From positions 1 through 32,163 of the forward strand of contig CAISOD010000198.1 in NCBI GenBank assembly GCA_903887045.1: DNA of 32,163 nt. The letters are read 5' to 3'. The notes beneath the pieces are model-generated. The model searched no databases. It was not told the DNA's origin and was given only the letters and a program-made list of their open reading frames with translations. Both the position numbers and the translations under genes were made by a program. This stretch comes from an uncultured Gammaproteobacteria bacterium (GTDB lineage: Bacteria; Pseudomonadota; Gammaproteobacteria; Pseudomonadales; Pseudohongiellaceae). This document shows positions 9,443 through 17,761 of this stretch, one piece after another; within the stretch, counting starts at the first letter, position 1, and every line of letters starts with the position of its first letter.

Positions 9443-10486
9443 TTATTCCCCTTTACGCAAATACGGTTCGAAGGCCGGAGTATAGCGAGACTCCCAGCCT
9501 TGGTCCGCGCGGATTATAAAGTAGACAGCCAAGCCGCGACGCTCGGCGAGCAAGGGGCCATCAACCGGTCCCAATACCATCATCGCAGTAGCCCATGCAT
9601 CGGCTTCCACCGCTGTTTCTGCCATCACGGTGACTGCGGCAAGCGCATGGTCTATCGGCCGTCCTGTCAGCGGATTGATTTCGTGTGAATACCGTTTGCC
9701 CGCCTGTTCGAAATAATTGCGATAGTCGCCTGAGCCCGCGAGCGCAATGGGCTCCCCAAGATTATCGACCAATGCCAAAGCCTGCTGAACTTCGCCGGCA
9801 TCCGGTATTTCTATCGCCAGGTTCCAGCTCTGCAGGGGCGCGCGCCAACCCTGTGCCCTTACCTCGCCGCCTATCTCGACCAGAAAATGGAAATAGCCTG
9901 CTTTTTGTAACAGCTCTGCCACTCGATCGACCGCATAGCCTTTGGCAATCGCGGACAGGTCCAGCGTGATATCGGCACTGCGCTGGACAGTACCTTCACG
10001 CACATCAACCACATACTGGCTGGCACCCAGCCGCTCCATCGCTTCCTTGATTGCATCATCCGACGGGACTTGCTGTACCGGTGCAGGACCAAACCCCCAC
10101 AGATTGACCAGCGACCCGACGGTGACATCAAACGTGCCGAAACTCTGGCTGTTGATTGTGCGCGCCAAAAGAAGCACTTCCTGCAGCTCACGTGAGACCG
10201 GCAAAGCCACGCCGATCGGCGTGGAATTCAGCCTCGACAACTCCGAATCAACGGAATAAGTGGAAAACACCTGGCTGTCTAGGCGTTGGAGAGTCGCAAC
10301 GATTTGCTCGCCGGTGGCTGACAGAGCTGTCGGGTTGAGCGTGCTGACTTGCACCTGCCACGTAGTACCCATGGTGCTGCCGCCCAGTGTGTGCACCTGT
10401 GGCAAGGAATCGGTTGGCACTTGCGGTATCAACCACCACAATCCCAATAAAAAAACGCCCATGGCCAGAGCCATGAGCGTTTTCAT
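9443..10486 (-). CDS. apbE: FAD:protein FMN transferase (ApbE family)
   Basis: ApbE covalently attaches FMN from FAD to threonine or serine of partner proteins such as NqrB, NqrC, RnfD and RnfG, acting at the periplasmic face. The 347-aa protein shows the family segments G-S-T-M-G-T-T-W, D-L-S-A-I-A-K-G-Y-A-V-D, the H-E-I-N-P-L-T-G-R-P motif and the C-terminal A-D-A-W-A-T-A-M-M-V-L-G metal-binding region. I chose the ATG at 10486 (GAGG upstream) over a start seven codons earlier. The N terminus is a plausible signal peptide or membrane anchor, but no lipobox cysteine is seen although many relatives are lipoproteins. Its first codons form an intrinsic-terminator-like hairpin. No Nqr or Rnf gene is in the window. 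Confidence 0.93.
   Translation of the reverse strand: MKTLMALAMGVFLLGLWWLIPQVPTDSLPQVHTLGGSTMGTTWQVQVSTLNPTALSATGEQIVATLQRLDSQVFSTYSVDSELSRLNSTPIGVALPVSRELQEVLLLARTINSQSFGTFDVTVGSLVNLWGFGPAPVQQVPSDDAIKEAMERLGASQYVVDVREGTVQRSADITLDLSAIAKGYAVDRVAELLQKAGYFHFLVEIGGEVRAQGWRAPLQSWNLAIEIPDAGEVQQALALVDNLGEPIALAGSGDYRNYFEQAGKRYSHEINPLTGRPIDHALAAVTVMAETAVEADAWATAMMVLGPVDGPLLAERRGLAVYFIIRADQGWESRYTPAFEPYLRKGE
10449..10483 (-). terminator. intrinsic-terminator hairpin inside the apbE 5' coding region
   Basis: On the minus strand, arms at 10470-10483 and 10452-10465 pair over 14 bp (AAAACGCTCATGGC with GCCATGGGCGTTTT, one G-U). The loop is TCTG and a run of seven Ts ends at 10449. The hairpin starts directly after the apbE ATG (10484-10486) and lies 54 nt after the gap stop. 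Structure and position fit a terminator of gap transcription or an attenuator of apbE-sthA. On the plus strand it also ends in four Ts. Confidence 0.7.
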
Positions 10487-10537
10487 TTGTGTGCCTCGTG
10501 ACTGCATCGGGCAGCGTCTGCTGGCGTATGTGCTTGA

Positions 10538-12022
10538 CTAGCTCGCCATCGATTCGTTCTGCGGATAGGTCAGATGCCTGACACCGGCCATCTTGGACAC
10601 CATGCGCACCACCTGATTGCTGTAGCCGAACTCGTTGTCGTACCACAAGTACAGCACCATGTTCTTGCCGTTGCACACGGTGGCAGTGGCATCAAGTACC
10701 GAAGCCTCGCGTGAGCCGATGAAATCACTCGACACTGCGTCTTTCGATTCGGTGTAACCGATCTGATTCTGCAGCGGCGAATGCAATGCAATCTTGCGCA
10801 GGTATTCGTTGATGTCTTCCTTGGTGCAGGAGGTGATCAGTGTCAGGTTGAGGATTGCCATCGACACATTGGCCACCGGAACCCTGACGGCATTGCCGGT
10901 GAGTTTACCTTCCAGCTCAGGTACGGCCTTCGAGACGGCCTTGGCGGCACCGGTTTCCGTCAGCACCATGTTCAATGCAGCACTGCGGCCGCGACGATCG
11001 GCCTTGTGGTAGTTGTCGATCAGGTTCTGGTCATTTGTGTAGGCATGCACGGTTTCAACATGGCCGTGCACGATACCCCAGCGCTCGTTGATAAGTTTCA
11101 GTACCGGCGCGATTGCATTGGTAGTGCAGGACGCTGCAGTGACGATCTTGTCGTCGGGGCCAAGGGTATCGTGGTTGATGCCGCATACCACGTTCTTCAG
11201 GCCGCCCTTGCCAGGCGCTGTAAGCAGCACCTTGCTGACGCCTTTCGACTGCAGATGCAGCGACAGACCGGCTTCATCACGCCATTTCCCGGTGTTGTCG
11301 ATCACCAGTGCGTTTTCGATTCCGTATTGCGTGTAATCGATCTTGTCGGGGGCATCCGCGTTGATGAAATGAATGATATTGCCGTTGGCGATGATGCGGC
11401 TGTTGGCTTCGTCAATGCGAACTGTACCTTCAAAGGTGCCATGCACAGAGTCGTTGCGCAGCAGATTGACCCGCTTAAGCAGGTCGCCCTCCCTGCCCGC
11501 ACGGACCACCACAGCACGCAGACGCATAACACTGGCGTTGCCGGTGTTTTCCAACAACAGCCGCGTAACCAGACGACCAATACGGCCGAAGCCGTAGAGC
11601 ACGACATCAACCGGCTTGTCGATCGGTTTGTGGGTGCTGTCGATTAGATGGGCAAGCTCTTGTTTGACCCAGGCATCAATGCCCATGCCTTTGTCGCCTT
11701 CACTCTGGTTCATGTAGCCGACCGTTAACTTGCCGAGGTCTATCTGGCACGGGCACAGATTGAGTTTGGACAGTGCCACCAACACCGGGTGGCTTTCGAA
11801 TTCGGACAGTTCATTGCGGGCCATTTCGCGCACACGGCGGTGGGCCAGCATGATTTTCGGCACCGAGCGATTGCTCAGAGTACGACCATACATGAACATC
11901 TGTACGCCTTTGTGGTTTTCGAGGCGGCCCAGGATGGGCACCATTTCCTGCGCCAGCGCCTCGCGCTGCTTCCAGTCGCTGAAAATGCCTTCGTCGATGT
12001 TCGGTCTGACCACGGGTGCCAT
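10538..12022 (-). CDS. gap: glyceraldehyde-3-phosphate dehydrogenase, N-terminally extended type
   Basis: This enzyme oxidises glyceraldehyde-3-phosphate to 1,3-bisphosphoglycerate with NAD(P). The 494-aa protein has a Rossmann motif G144-F-G-R-I-G-R and the catalytic cysteine C299 in A-S-C-T-T-N. The first 135 or so residues are an extension missing from classical GAPDH of about 330 aa. This long form is known in Pseudomonas and many marine gammaproteobacteria, where it lies next to mfd as here. The ATG start is supported by the resemblance of the extension (R-E-A-L-A-Q-E-M-V-P-I-L-G) to that family. The AAGG ribosome site is very close to the ATG. Coenzyme preference cannot be read with confidence. 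Confidence 0.93.
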   Translation of the reverse strand: MAPVVRPNIDEGIFSDWKQREALAQEMVPILGRLENHKGVQMFMYGRTLSNRSVPKIMLAHRRVREMARNELSEFESHPVLVALSKLNLCPCQIDLGKLTVGYMNQSEGDKGMGIDAWVKQELAHLIDSTHKPIDKPVDVVLYGFGRIGRLVTRLLLENTGNASVMRLRAVVVRAGREGDLLKRVNLLRNDSVHGTFEGTVRIDEANSRIIANGNIIHFINADAPDKIDYTQYGIENALVIDNTGKWRDEAGLSLHLQSKGVSKVLLTAPGKGGLKNVVCGINHDTLGPDDKIVTAASCTTNAIAPVLKLINERWGIVHGHVETVHAYTNDQNLIDNYHKADRRGRSAALNMVLTETGAAKAVSKAVPELEGKLTGNAVRVPVANVSMAILNLTLITSCTKEDINEYLRKIALHSPLQNQIGYTESKDAVSSDFIGSREASVLDATATVCNGKNMVLYLWYDNEFGYSNQVVRMVSKMAGVRHLTYPQNESMAS

Positions 12023-12053
12023 CCTTCAGGTGGGTAGGGTTGAAGCGGGAATC

Positions 12054-12082
12054 ATTATCCTTGGCGCAAGTGCCAGAGTAAA
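12054..12082 (-). promoter_or_regulatory. candidate sigma70 promoter of gap
   Basis: On the minus strand TTTACT (12077-12082) is 17 nt from GATAAT (12054-12059), a good match to the consensus boxes, about 32 nt before the gap start. In the same 130-bp divergent region a plus-strand TATACT (12122-12127) could be the -10 box for mfd, but I see no convincing -35 for it. Confidence 0.45.
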
Positions 12083-12152
12083 CCTTCGAAACAGGCACCA
12101 CTGATGCTGCTGGCACTGGTTTATACTTCGCGCCCTCATTCAAGGTGCGCCC

Positions 12153-15100
12153 GTGAACCTACTTGATCTCCTTACCCTGCCCCCGCCACCCGCCGCGGGC
12201 AGCCGCCAGCATTGGGGCGGCCTGCAGGGTGCATTGCCCGGCCTTGCGCTGGCACGGGCGGCATTACGCTTCGATGGTTTGTCGCTGGTAGTAACAGAAA
12301 ATACGCAGCAGGCAGAACGCCTGTATGAGGAACTACAGTTCTTCCTTGCTGGCGACAGCACTGCGGTCGGACTGGAAGTGCTGCATTTCCCGGACTGGGA
12401 AACCCTGCCCTACGACAATTTTTCACCGCACCAGGACATTATTTCGGCGCGAATGGAAACCCTGCATCGCCTGCCGCAATGCAAGCGCGGGGTATTGATT
12501 CTGCCGATCACGACCCTGTTGCACCGGTTGCCGCCGTGCGAATACATCACCGCCAACACGCTGATTCTCAAGGCCGGCCAACGGTTCCCGTTGCAGGAGA
12601 TGCGAAAGGCGCTCGAAGCCGCTGGTTACCAGTGCGTTGATACCGTCTATGAACATGGCGAGTTTGCAGTGCGCGGCTCGATCATGGACCTGTTCCCGAT
12701 GGGCAGCGATATACCCTATCGTATCGAGCTGTTCGACGATGAAGTGGAGAGCCTGCGCAAGTTTTCGCCCGATACCCAGATCTCAAACGATAAAGTTGAT
12801 GCGATCCGGTTGTTGCCTGGTCGCGAATATCCGTTGCACCCACAAGCAATAGCTTCCTTCCGACAGGCCTTTCGCGAGGTCTTTGCCGTCGACGTACGCC
12901 AGTGCCCCTTGTACGACGATATTTCGAAAGGTATCGCCAGCACCGGCATTGAATACTACCTGCCATTGTTTTTCCCTGCCCTGGTTACCTTGTTCGCCTA
13001 CCTGCCGGCTAAGCTCAACTGCTATCTGTACGGTGATGTACACGAAGGTGCCGAGCAGTTTTGGCGGGAGATCCGCAGCCGCTTTGAGGAGCGCCGTGTC
13101 GACAACGAGCGTCCGCTGCTTCCGCCGGAAAAGGTATTCATTGCAGTGGAAGAGATGTTTGCTCGCCTGCGCACGCTGCCGGTGACACAAATGGGAAGCG
13201 CGTCCACCAGCAATGGCGCTACCTACACCGCTGCGTGTATGCCATTGCCCGAACTGGCCGTGGATCACAGCGTCGAGCAACCGCTGTCGCGCCTGCAGGC
13301 TTTCGCCAGTAGTCTTGGTACTACGCCACTGCTGTTTTGCTGCGATTCCGCCGGACGTCGCGAAAGCTTGCTTGAGTTGCTGCGGCGTATCAATCTGGAA
13401 CCGAAAGTCGTGCAGGGCTGGCAGGAATTCACTGCACTAAGGCCGCGGCCGCCACTGGCCATTACCGTGGCGCCACTCGAAACCGGCTTCTGGCTGCAAC
13501 AACCTCCGCTGGTAGTGGTGACCGAGAATCAGCTGTTCGCGCAGCATGTAAGCCAGCGCCGGCGCCGCGGCCGCCTGAAGGACAATAGTGAATTTGTTTT
13601 CAAGAGCCTCGCCGAGCTGAATCCCGGCGCTCCGGTGGTGCATGCCGATCACGGCATAGGCCGTTACCTCGGACTGCAGTCATTCGAGGTCGAAGCCCAG
13701 CTCACTGAATTCCTGGTAATGGAATATGCCGATAAAGCGAAACTGTATGTGCCGGTGGCCAACCTTAATCTGATCAGCCGCTACAGCGGCGGCGATCCGG
13801 AAAACGCTCCACTGCACAAGCTCGGCAGCGACCAATGGCAGAAAGCCAAGCGCAAGGCCGCAGAGAAAATCATCGATGTCGCAGCCGAGCTGCTCGATCT
13901 GCACGCGCGCCGTGCTGCGCAGAGCGGCTACCAGTTCACGCTGCCGGCGGCGGATTACCAGCTGTTCGCCAACGCCTTTCCTTTCGAGGAAACCGAAGAC
14001 CAGAGCGATACCATCAAAGCTGTGATCGCTGATATGCAACAGTCACGGCCGATGGACCGCCTGGTGTGTGGCGATGTCGGTTTCGGCAAAACCGAAGTAG
14101 CACTGCGGGCAGCCTTTGTAGCTGTCAGCAACCACAAGCAGGTGGCAGTGCTGGTGCCGACCACCTTGTTGGCGCAGCAGCACTACGATACTTTTCGTGA
14201 CAGGTTTGCTGATTGGCCGGTGAACATCGCGCTGCTGTCGCGCTTTGTTGGTGGCAAGCAACAGGATGCAACGCTTGCCTCATTGGAAGGCGGTACAGTC
14301 GACATAGTGATCGGCACCCACAAGCTGCTGCAGGAAGACATCCGCTACAAGAGTCTGGGGCTTTTGATCATCGACGAAGAACACCGTTTTGGCGTACGCC
14401 AGAAAGACCGCCTGTTGGCTCTGCGTGCCAGTGTCGACATCCTCACGCTGACAGCAACGCCAATCCCGCGCACCTTGAACATGGCAATGTCGGACATGCG
14501 CGATCTGTCGATCATTGCCACACCGCCGGCGCGGCGGTTATCGGTGAAAACCTTTGTGCGGCAATCAACACCTGTCATGGTCAAAGAAGCCATCCATCGC
14601 GAACTGTTGCGTGGCGGCCAGGTGTTCTATTTGTACAACGAAGTGAAGACCATCGAGAAAATGGCCGACGATATCCGTAAGCTGGTGCCGGAAGCGCGGG
14701 TTTGCGTCGGCCACGGCCAGTTGCGGGAAAGCGAACTTGAACGCGTGATGGCTGACTTCTATCACAAGCGCTACAACGTGCTGGTGTGCTCGACCATCAT
14801 CGAAACCGGCATCGACGTTCCGAGTGCCAATACCATCATCATCGAACGCGCCGATACGCTCGGGCTCGCGCAATTACACCAGTTACGTGGCCGTGTCGGC
14901 CGCTCACACCACCAGGCCTATGCCTATCTGCTGACTCCGCCCCCCAAGGAAATGACGGCGGATGCGCAGAAGCGGCTTGATGCCATCAGTACGGCCGACA
15001 CGCTCGGCGCCGGGTTCACTCTGGCCAGCCACGATCTGGAAATCCGCGGCGCCGGCGAACTACTGGGCGAGGAACAGAGTGGCCACATGCAATCAATTGG

Positions 15101-15710
15101 TTTCACGCTGTACAGCGAGATGCTGGCCGAGACGGTAAAATTACTGAAGCAAGGCAAAAAGCCGGATCTTGATCGGCCGTTGCGCAGCGGCACCGAGATC
15201 AACCTGCGTATCCCGGCCCTGTTGCCCGACACTTATCTGCCCGATGTGCATGGCCGCTTGTTGCTGTACAAGCGCCTCGCCAGTGTGACTTCTGAGTCCG
15301 AGCTGCTGGAACTCAAGGTGGAACTGATTGACCGCTTTGGTCTGTTGCCCGAACCCGCCCAAAACCTGCTCGCCATCACCCGTTTGCGTATGCAGGCGGA
15401 AAAAATCGGCATCCAGAAAATCGAGTCCACCAGCAACAGCGGCAAAGTGAAATTCCACAGCAATACCGGTGTGGACCCGCTGGCATTGGTGAAACTGGTA
15501 CAGCTGGAACCAAAACGCTATGCCTTTGGCGGACCGGATGAGCTGCGCTTCCGCGTCGATAACACTGAAGCCCGCGAGCGCATTGCCTTCATCGAAGCTT
15601 TGCTGGCAAAGTTGGGTTCTCCCCAGCCAGCGCCGACTGCGGCCAAGGGCGGCAGCGCCCACGGCAAGCAAGCTTCCACCGGTACACAACGAAAGCAACA
15701 TCATGGCTAG
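12153..15710 (+). CDS. mfd: transcription-repair coupling factor
   Basis: Mfd displaces RNA polymerase stalled at DNA lesions and recruits UvrA for nucleotide excision repair. The 1185-aa protein (E. coli 1148) has the N-terminal UvrB-like module (D-W-E-T-L-P-Y-D near residue 85). It has an RNA-polymerase-interacting region around 490-560 (H-A-D-H-G-I-G-R-Y). The SF2 translocase follows, with Walker A G-D-V-G-F-G-K-T near 640 and the Walker B D-E-E-H box near 741, then the TRG and C-terminal domains. The last 30 residues are a Gly/Ala/Lys/Gln-rich tail. The start is a GTG with AAGG seven bases upstream. Its stop overlaps the start of the next gene. Confidence 0.97.
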   Translation: MNLLDLLTLPPPPAAGSRQHWGGLQGALPGLALARAALRFDGLSLVVTENTQQAERLYEELQFFLAGDSTAVGLEVLHFPDWETLPYDNFSPHQDIISARMETLHRLPQCKRGVLILPITTLLHRLPPCEYITANTLILKAGQRFPLQEMRKALEAAGYQCVDTVYEHGEFAVRGSIMDLFPMGSDIPYRIELFDDEVESLRKFSPDTQISNDKVDAIRLLPGREYPLHPQAIASFRQAFREVFAVDVRQCPLYDDISKGIASTGIEYYLPLFFPALVTLFAYLPAKLNCYLYGDVHEGAEQFWREIRSRFEERRVDNERPLLPPEKVFIAVEEMFARLRTLPVTQMGSASTSNGATYTAACMPLPELAVDHSVEQPLSRLQAFASSLGTTPLLFCCDSAGRRESLLELLRRINLEPKVVQGWQEFTALRPRPPLAITVAPLETGFWLQQPPLVVVTENQLFAQHVSQRRRRGRLKDNSEFVFKSLAELNPGAPVVHADHGIGRYLGLQSFEVEAQLTEFLVMEYADKAKLYVPVANLNLISRYSGGDPENAPLHKLGSDQWQKAKRKAAEKIIDVAAELLDLHARRAAQSGYQFTLPAADYQLFANAFPFEETEDQSDTIKAVIADMQQSRPMDRLVCGDVGFGKTEVALRAAFVAVSNHKQVAVLVPTTLLAQQHYDTFRDRFADWPVNIALLSRFVGGKQQDATLASLEGGTVDIVIGTHKLLQEDIRYKSLGLLIIDEEHRFGVRQKDRLLALRASVDILTLTATPIPRTLNMAMSDMRDLSIIATPPARRLSVKTFVRQSTPVMVKEAIHRELLRGGQVFYLYNEVKTIEKMADDIRKLVPEARVCVGHGQLRESELERVMADFYHKRYNVLVCSTIIETGIDVPSANTIIIERADTLGLAQLHQLRGRVGRSHHQAYAYLLTPPPKEMTADAQKRLDAISTADTLGAGFTLASHDLEIRGAGELLGEEQSGHMQSIGFTLYSEMLAETVKLLKQGKKPDLDRPLRSGTEINLRIPALLPDTYLPDVHGRLLLYKRLASVTSESELLELKVELIDRFGLLPEPAQNLLAITRLRMQAEKIGIQKIESTSNSGKVKFHSNTGVDPLALVKLVQLEPKRYAFGGPDELRFRVDNTEARERIAFIEALLAKLGSPQPAPTAAKGGSAHGKQASTGTQRKQHHG

Positions 15711-16779
15711 ACAGTCTGCTCCGCTATTGCTTCGTATTGGTGCTGCTGTGCTTTTTACAGCTGTATTGCCGCTTGTCGCCCAGCCCGAGGCTACAACACC
15801 AGCTCCAGTCGCGCCGGCTAGTGGCGACACCACCATCGTGCCAGCCCGTGATCCGCGCGGCCCGAGCCCTGATGGTTTTTACTGGGTCGAGGTTGAAGTG
15901 ACGATATTCAGTTCGGCTTACGGCTCCAGGCCTTACAGCGAAGTGCCGGTACCCGATGGCAACAGCCTGCGCTACCTGCCGCAACTGCGCTTGCTGGCCA
16001 ATCCCGCCGACGCCTATGCATTTCCGTTTGCACCGGTTGTGTCTATCGAAGCCACCACTGTTGCCGTAACGGAAATCGGGGATTCCAACACTGAACCACC
16101 ATTACTGCCGCCAGTGCTTGAGGGCCCCGTGTTTTCGCCTGCTGTACCGGGTGCGTTCAAATTGCTGGATGTCGAACGCGATGCCTACGTGGCACTCGAC
16201 CGCCGCTTCTGGCGTTTCAACCAATTGAATTCACGGCTGCAGAGCGGCGCTGAACACGAAGTGTTGTGGCATCAGGTGTGGCGCCAGCCACTGCGGCCAC
16301 CCGCGCAAACGCCGGCGCTGCAAATCATTGGTGGCAACGCGTTTGCCAATCACAATTCACTGGAAGGCAGTTTGCGCTTGAGCAGTCAGGCTCAGGGATT
16401 GGTGGCCGATCTTGACGCCAACCTGTGGTTGACCAGCTTTGCCGGTCAGCCGCCCGAAGTGACTGATGAAGAATGGAAATTGCCGGCGCAGCCGGTATTG
16501 CGGCAAGCGTTGCCACAAGAGTCTGTGCTCCAACTGCAAGATACCGAAAACTCCGCGGCACTGCTGCAGGAAGCAGTGGAACTGGTGCCGACAGTCAGCT
16601 GGTATCCGACCAGCATCTGGCAATTGAACCAGAGTCGCGATGTCGGTCCGAACGCGCTGTACTATCTTGATCATCCCGCCATGGGGCTCTTGATCGAAAT
16701 CCGGCCGTATCTGGTGCCGGACTCATTGGTGCCTGTCACCGATACCGCGGCGAATCCAGCGTCAACACAATTCGAATAG
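15703..16779 (+). CDS. CsiV-family envelope protein
   Basis: This 358-aa protein begins with a typical signal peptide (residues 1 to about 27: positively charged start, A-A-V-L-F-T-A-V-L-P-L-V-A), so it should be exported. Two features point to the CsiV (formerly DUF2803) family: the early W-V-E-V-E-V-T-I-F segment after the signal and the C-terminal Y-L-D-H-P-A-M-G-L-L-I-E-I-R-P-Y motif. Members are found directly downstream of mfd in Pseudomonas-like genomes. In Vibrio, CsiV helps D-amino-acid-insensitive peptidoglycan synthesis through PBP1A/LpoA, but that role cannot be assumed here. I chose the ATG at 15703, which overlaps the mfd stop by 8 nt, over a longer in-frame extension lying inside mfd. 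Confidence 0.8.
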   Translation: MARQSAPLLLRIGAAVLFTAVLPLVAQPEATTPAPVAPASGDTTIVPARDPRGPSPDGFYWVEVEVTIFSSAYGSRPYSEVPVPDGNSLRYLPQLRLLANPADAYAFPFAPVVSIEATTVAVTEIGDSNTEPPLLPPVLEGPVFSPAVPGAFKLLDVERDAYVALDRRFWRFNQLNSRLQSGAEHEVLWHQVWRQPLRPPAQTPALQIIGGNAFANHNSLEGSLRLSSQAQGLVADLDANLWLTSFAGQPPEVTDEEWKLPAQPVLRQALPQESVLQLQDTENSAALLQEAVELVPTVSWYPTSIWQLNQSRDVGPNALYYLDHPAMGLLIEIRPYLVPDSLVPVTDTAANPASTQFE

Positions 16780-16781
16780 TC

Positions 16782-17369
16782 TCAGGCCTGCTTGAAATAG
16801 GCATTGGTGCTGTCGCTGTGGTCGGTGACGTCACGGATGCCTTTCAATTCCGGCAAACGCGACAGCAAGGTCTTCTCGACTCCTTCCTTCAAAGTGACAT
16901 CAGCCTGGCCGCAGCCCTGGCAACCACCACCGAAGCGCAGCACTGCCACCATGTCGTCGCTGATGTGATCGAGACTGATGTTGCCGCCGTGCTGGGCTAG
17001 GCCAGGATTGATATCGTTGAACAGGACGTAGTTGATCTTGTCCGGCAGTGAGCTGTCGGGACCGATCTTCGGCATGCGCGAGTTGGGAGCACGTATGGTC
17101 AGCTGGCCGCCCATGCTGTCCTTGGCAAAGTCGACTATCGCAGCGTCCAGATACGGCTTGCTCTTCTTGTCTACCCACGCGTTGAACCCGGTGTACGGGA
17201 ACATTTCGTCGTCCGCCTCCTGTTCGCCGGGGCGGCAGAATGCGATGCAGGTTTCGGCTTTTGGCGTGCCGCCATCGAGTACGAACACCCGGATGGCGAT
17301 GCCTTCACAGTTCTGCTTGGCGAGCAGGTCGCGCAAATAGCCTTGGCCGGATTCAGTGATCTCAATCAT
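16782..17369 (-). CDS. nfuA: Fe-S cluster carrier protein NfuA
   Basis: NfuA accepts 4Fe-4S clusters and delivers them to client enzymes, protecting against oxidative stress or iron limitation. It is 195 aa. The N-terminal part is a degenerate A-type (IscA-like) domain. The C-terminal Nfu domain holds the cluster-binding C150-x2-C153 in G-G-G-C-Q-G-C, followed by A-D-V-T-L-K-E-G-V-E-K. I prefer the ATG at 17369 because it aligns with the E. coli start and has AGG nine bases upstream. An ATG two codons earlier (17375) is possible. It converges on the csiV-family gene with only 2 bp between stop codons. Complex I and CysI in this window are likely Fe-S clients in general terms. Confidence 0.95.
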   Translation of the reverse strand: MIEITESGQGYLRDLLAKQNCEGIAIRVFVLDGGTPKAETCIAFCRPGEQEADDEMFPYTGFNAWVDKKSKPYLDAAIVDFAKDSMGGQLTIRAPNSRMPKIGPDSSLPDKINYVLFNDINPGLAQHGGNISLDHISDDMVAVLRFGGGCQGCGQADVTLKEGVEKTLLSRLPELKGIRDVTDHSDSTNAYFKQA

Positions 17370-17454
17370 GGTCATATACCTGACATCTCTCAGCAGCGTT
17401 GGTGCAACACTGGGGTAAAATGGGGACAGTTCCGATCATTACTACCAACTACCG

Positions 17455-17486
17455 CAAGGTTCGCCACTTGCCACAAGGTCCGCCAC
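17455..17486 (+). repeat. 13-bp direct repeat in the leader of the DUF2970 gene
   Basis: CAAGGTTCGCCAC (17455-17467) and CAAGGTCCGCCAC (17474-17486) differ at one base and have a period of 19. They lie between nfuA and the DUF2970 start. The 131-bp divergent spacer shows nothing else clear. Confidence 0.5.
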
Positions 17487-17506
17487 AGCGGCCAACGGAG
17501 TAGCAC

Positions 17507-17746
17507 GTGAGTCCGCAAGCCAAACCAGATGCCGATCAACCCGATTCAGCTGTCGGCGAAAGAGTATCGTTTCTGCAAGCAATGCTGAGTGTCATCCAGG
17601 CCAGTTTCGGCGTGCAGAGCAGTCAGAACCGCGAGCGGGACTTCACCAAGGGAAAGCTATGGATATTCATTGTATCGGCGCTGATTTTCACGGTGGTCTT
17701 TGTGCTCGCCATCGCTGGAATAGTGTCGATGGTATTGCCGGACTGA
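17507..17746 (+). CDS. DUF2970 family small membrane protein
   Basis: The 79-aa protein matches the DUF2970 pattern: an amphipathic segment with S-F-G-V-Q-S-S-Q-N-R-E-R-D-F, then a single hydrophobic C-terminal helix (about residues 51-74). The function of the family is unknown to me; an inner-membrane location is expected. The start is GTG with GGAG seven to eight bases upstream, which is convincing. It converges on the His-rich gene with a 15-bp gap. Confidence 0.8.
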   Translation: MSPQAKPDADQPDSAVGERVSFLQAMLSVIQASFGVQSSQNRERDFTKGKLWIFIVSALIFTVVFVLAIAGIVSMVLPD

Positions 17747-17761
17747 TATACAAGCGATGGC

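Noticed and set aside
10781-11647. 288-codon plus-strand frame antisense to gap
   Set aside because: It is a shadow of the GAPDH coding sequence, whose catalytic Cys and Rossmann motifs are intact.
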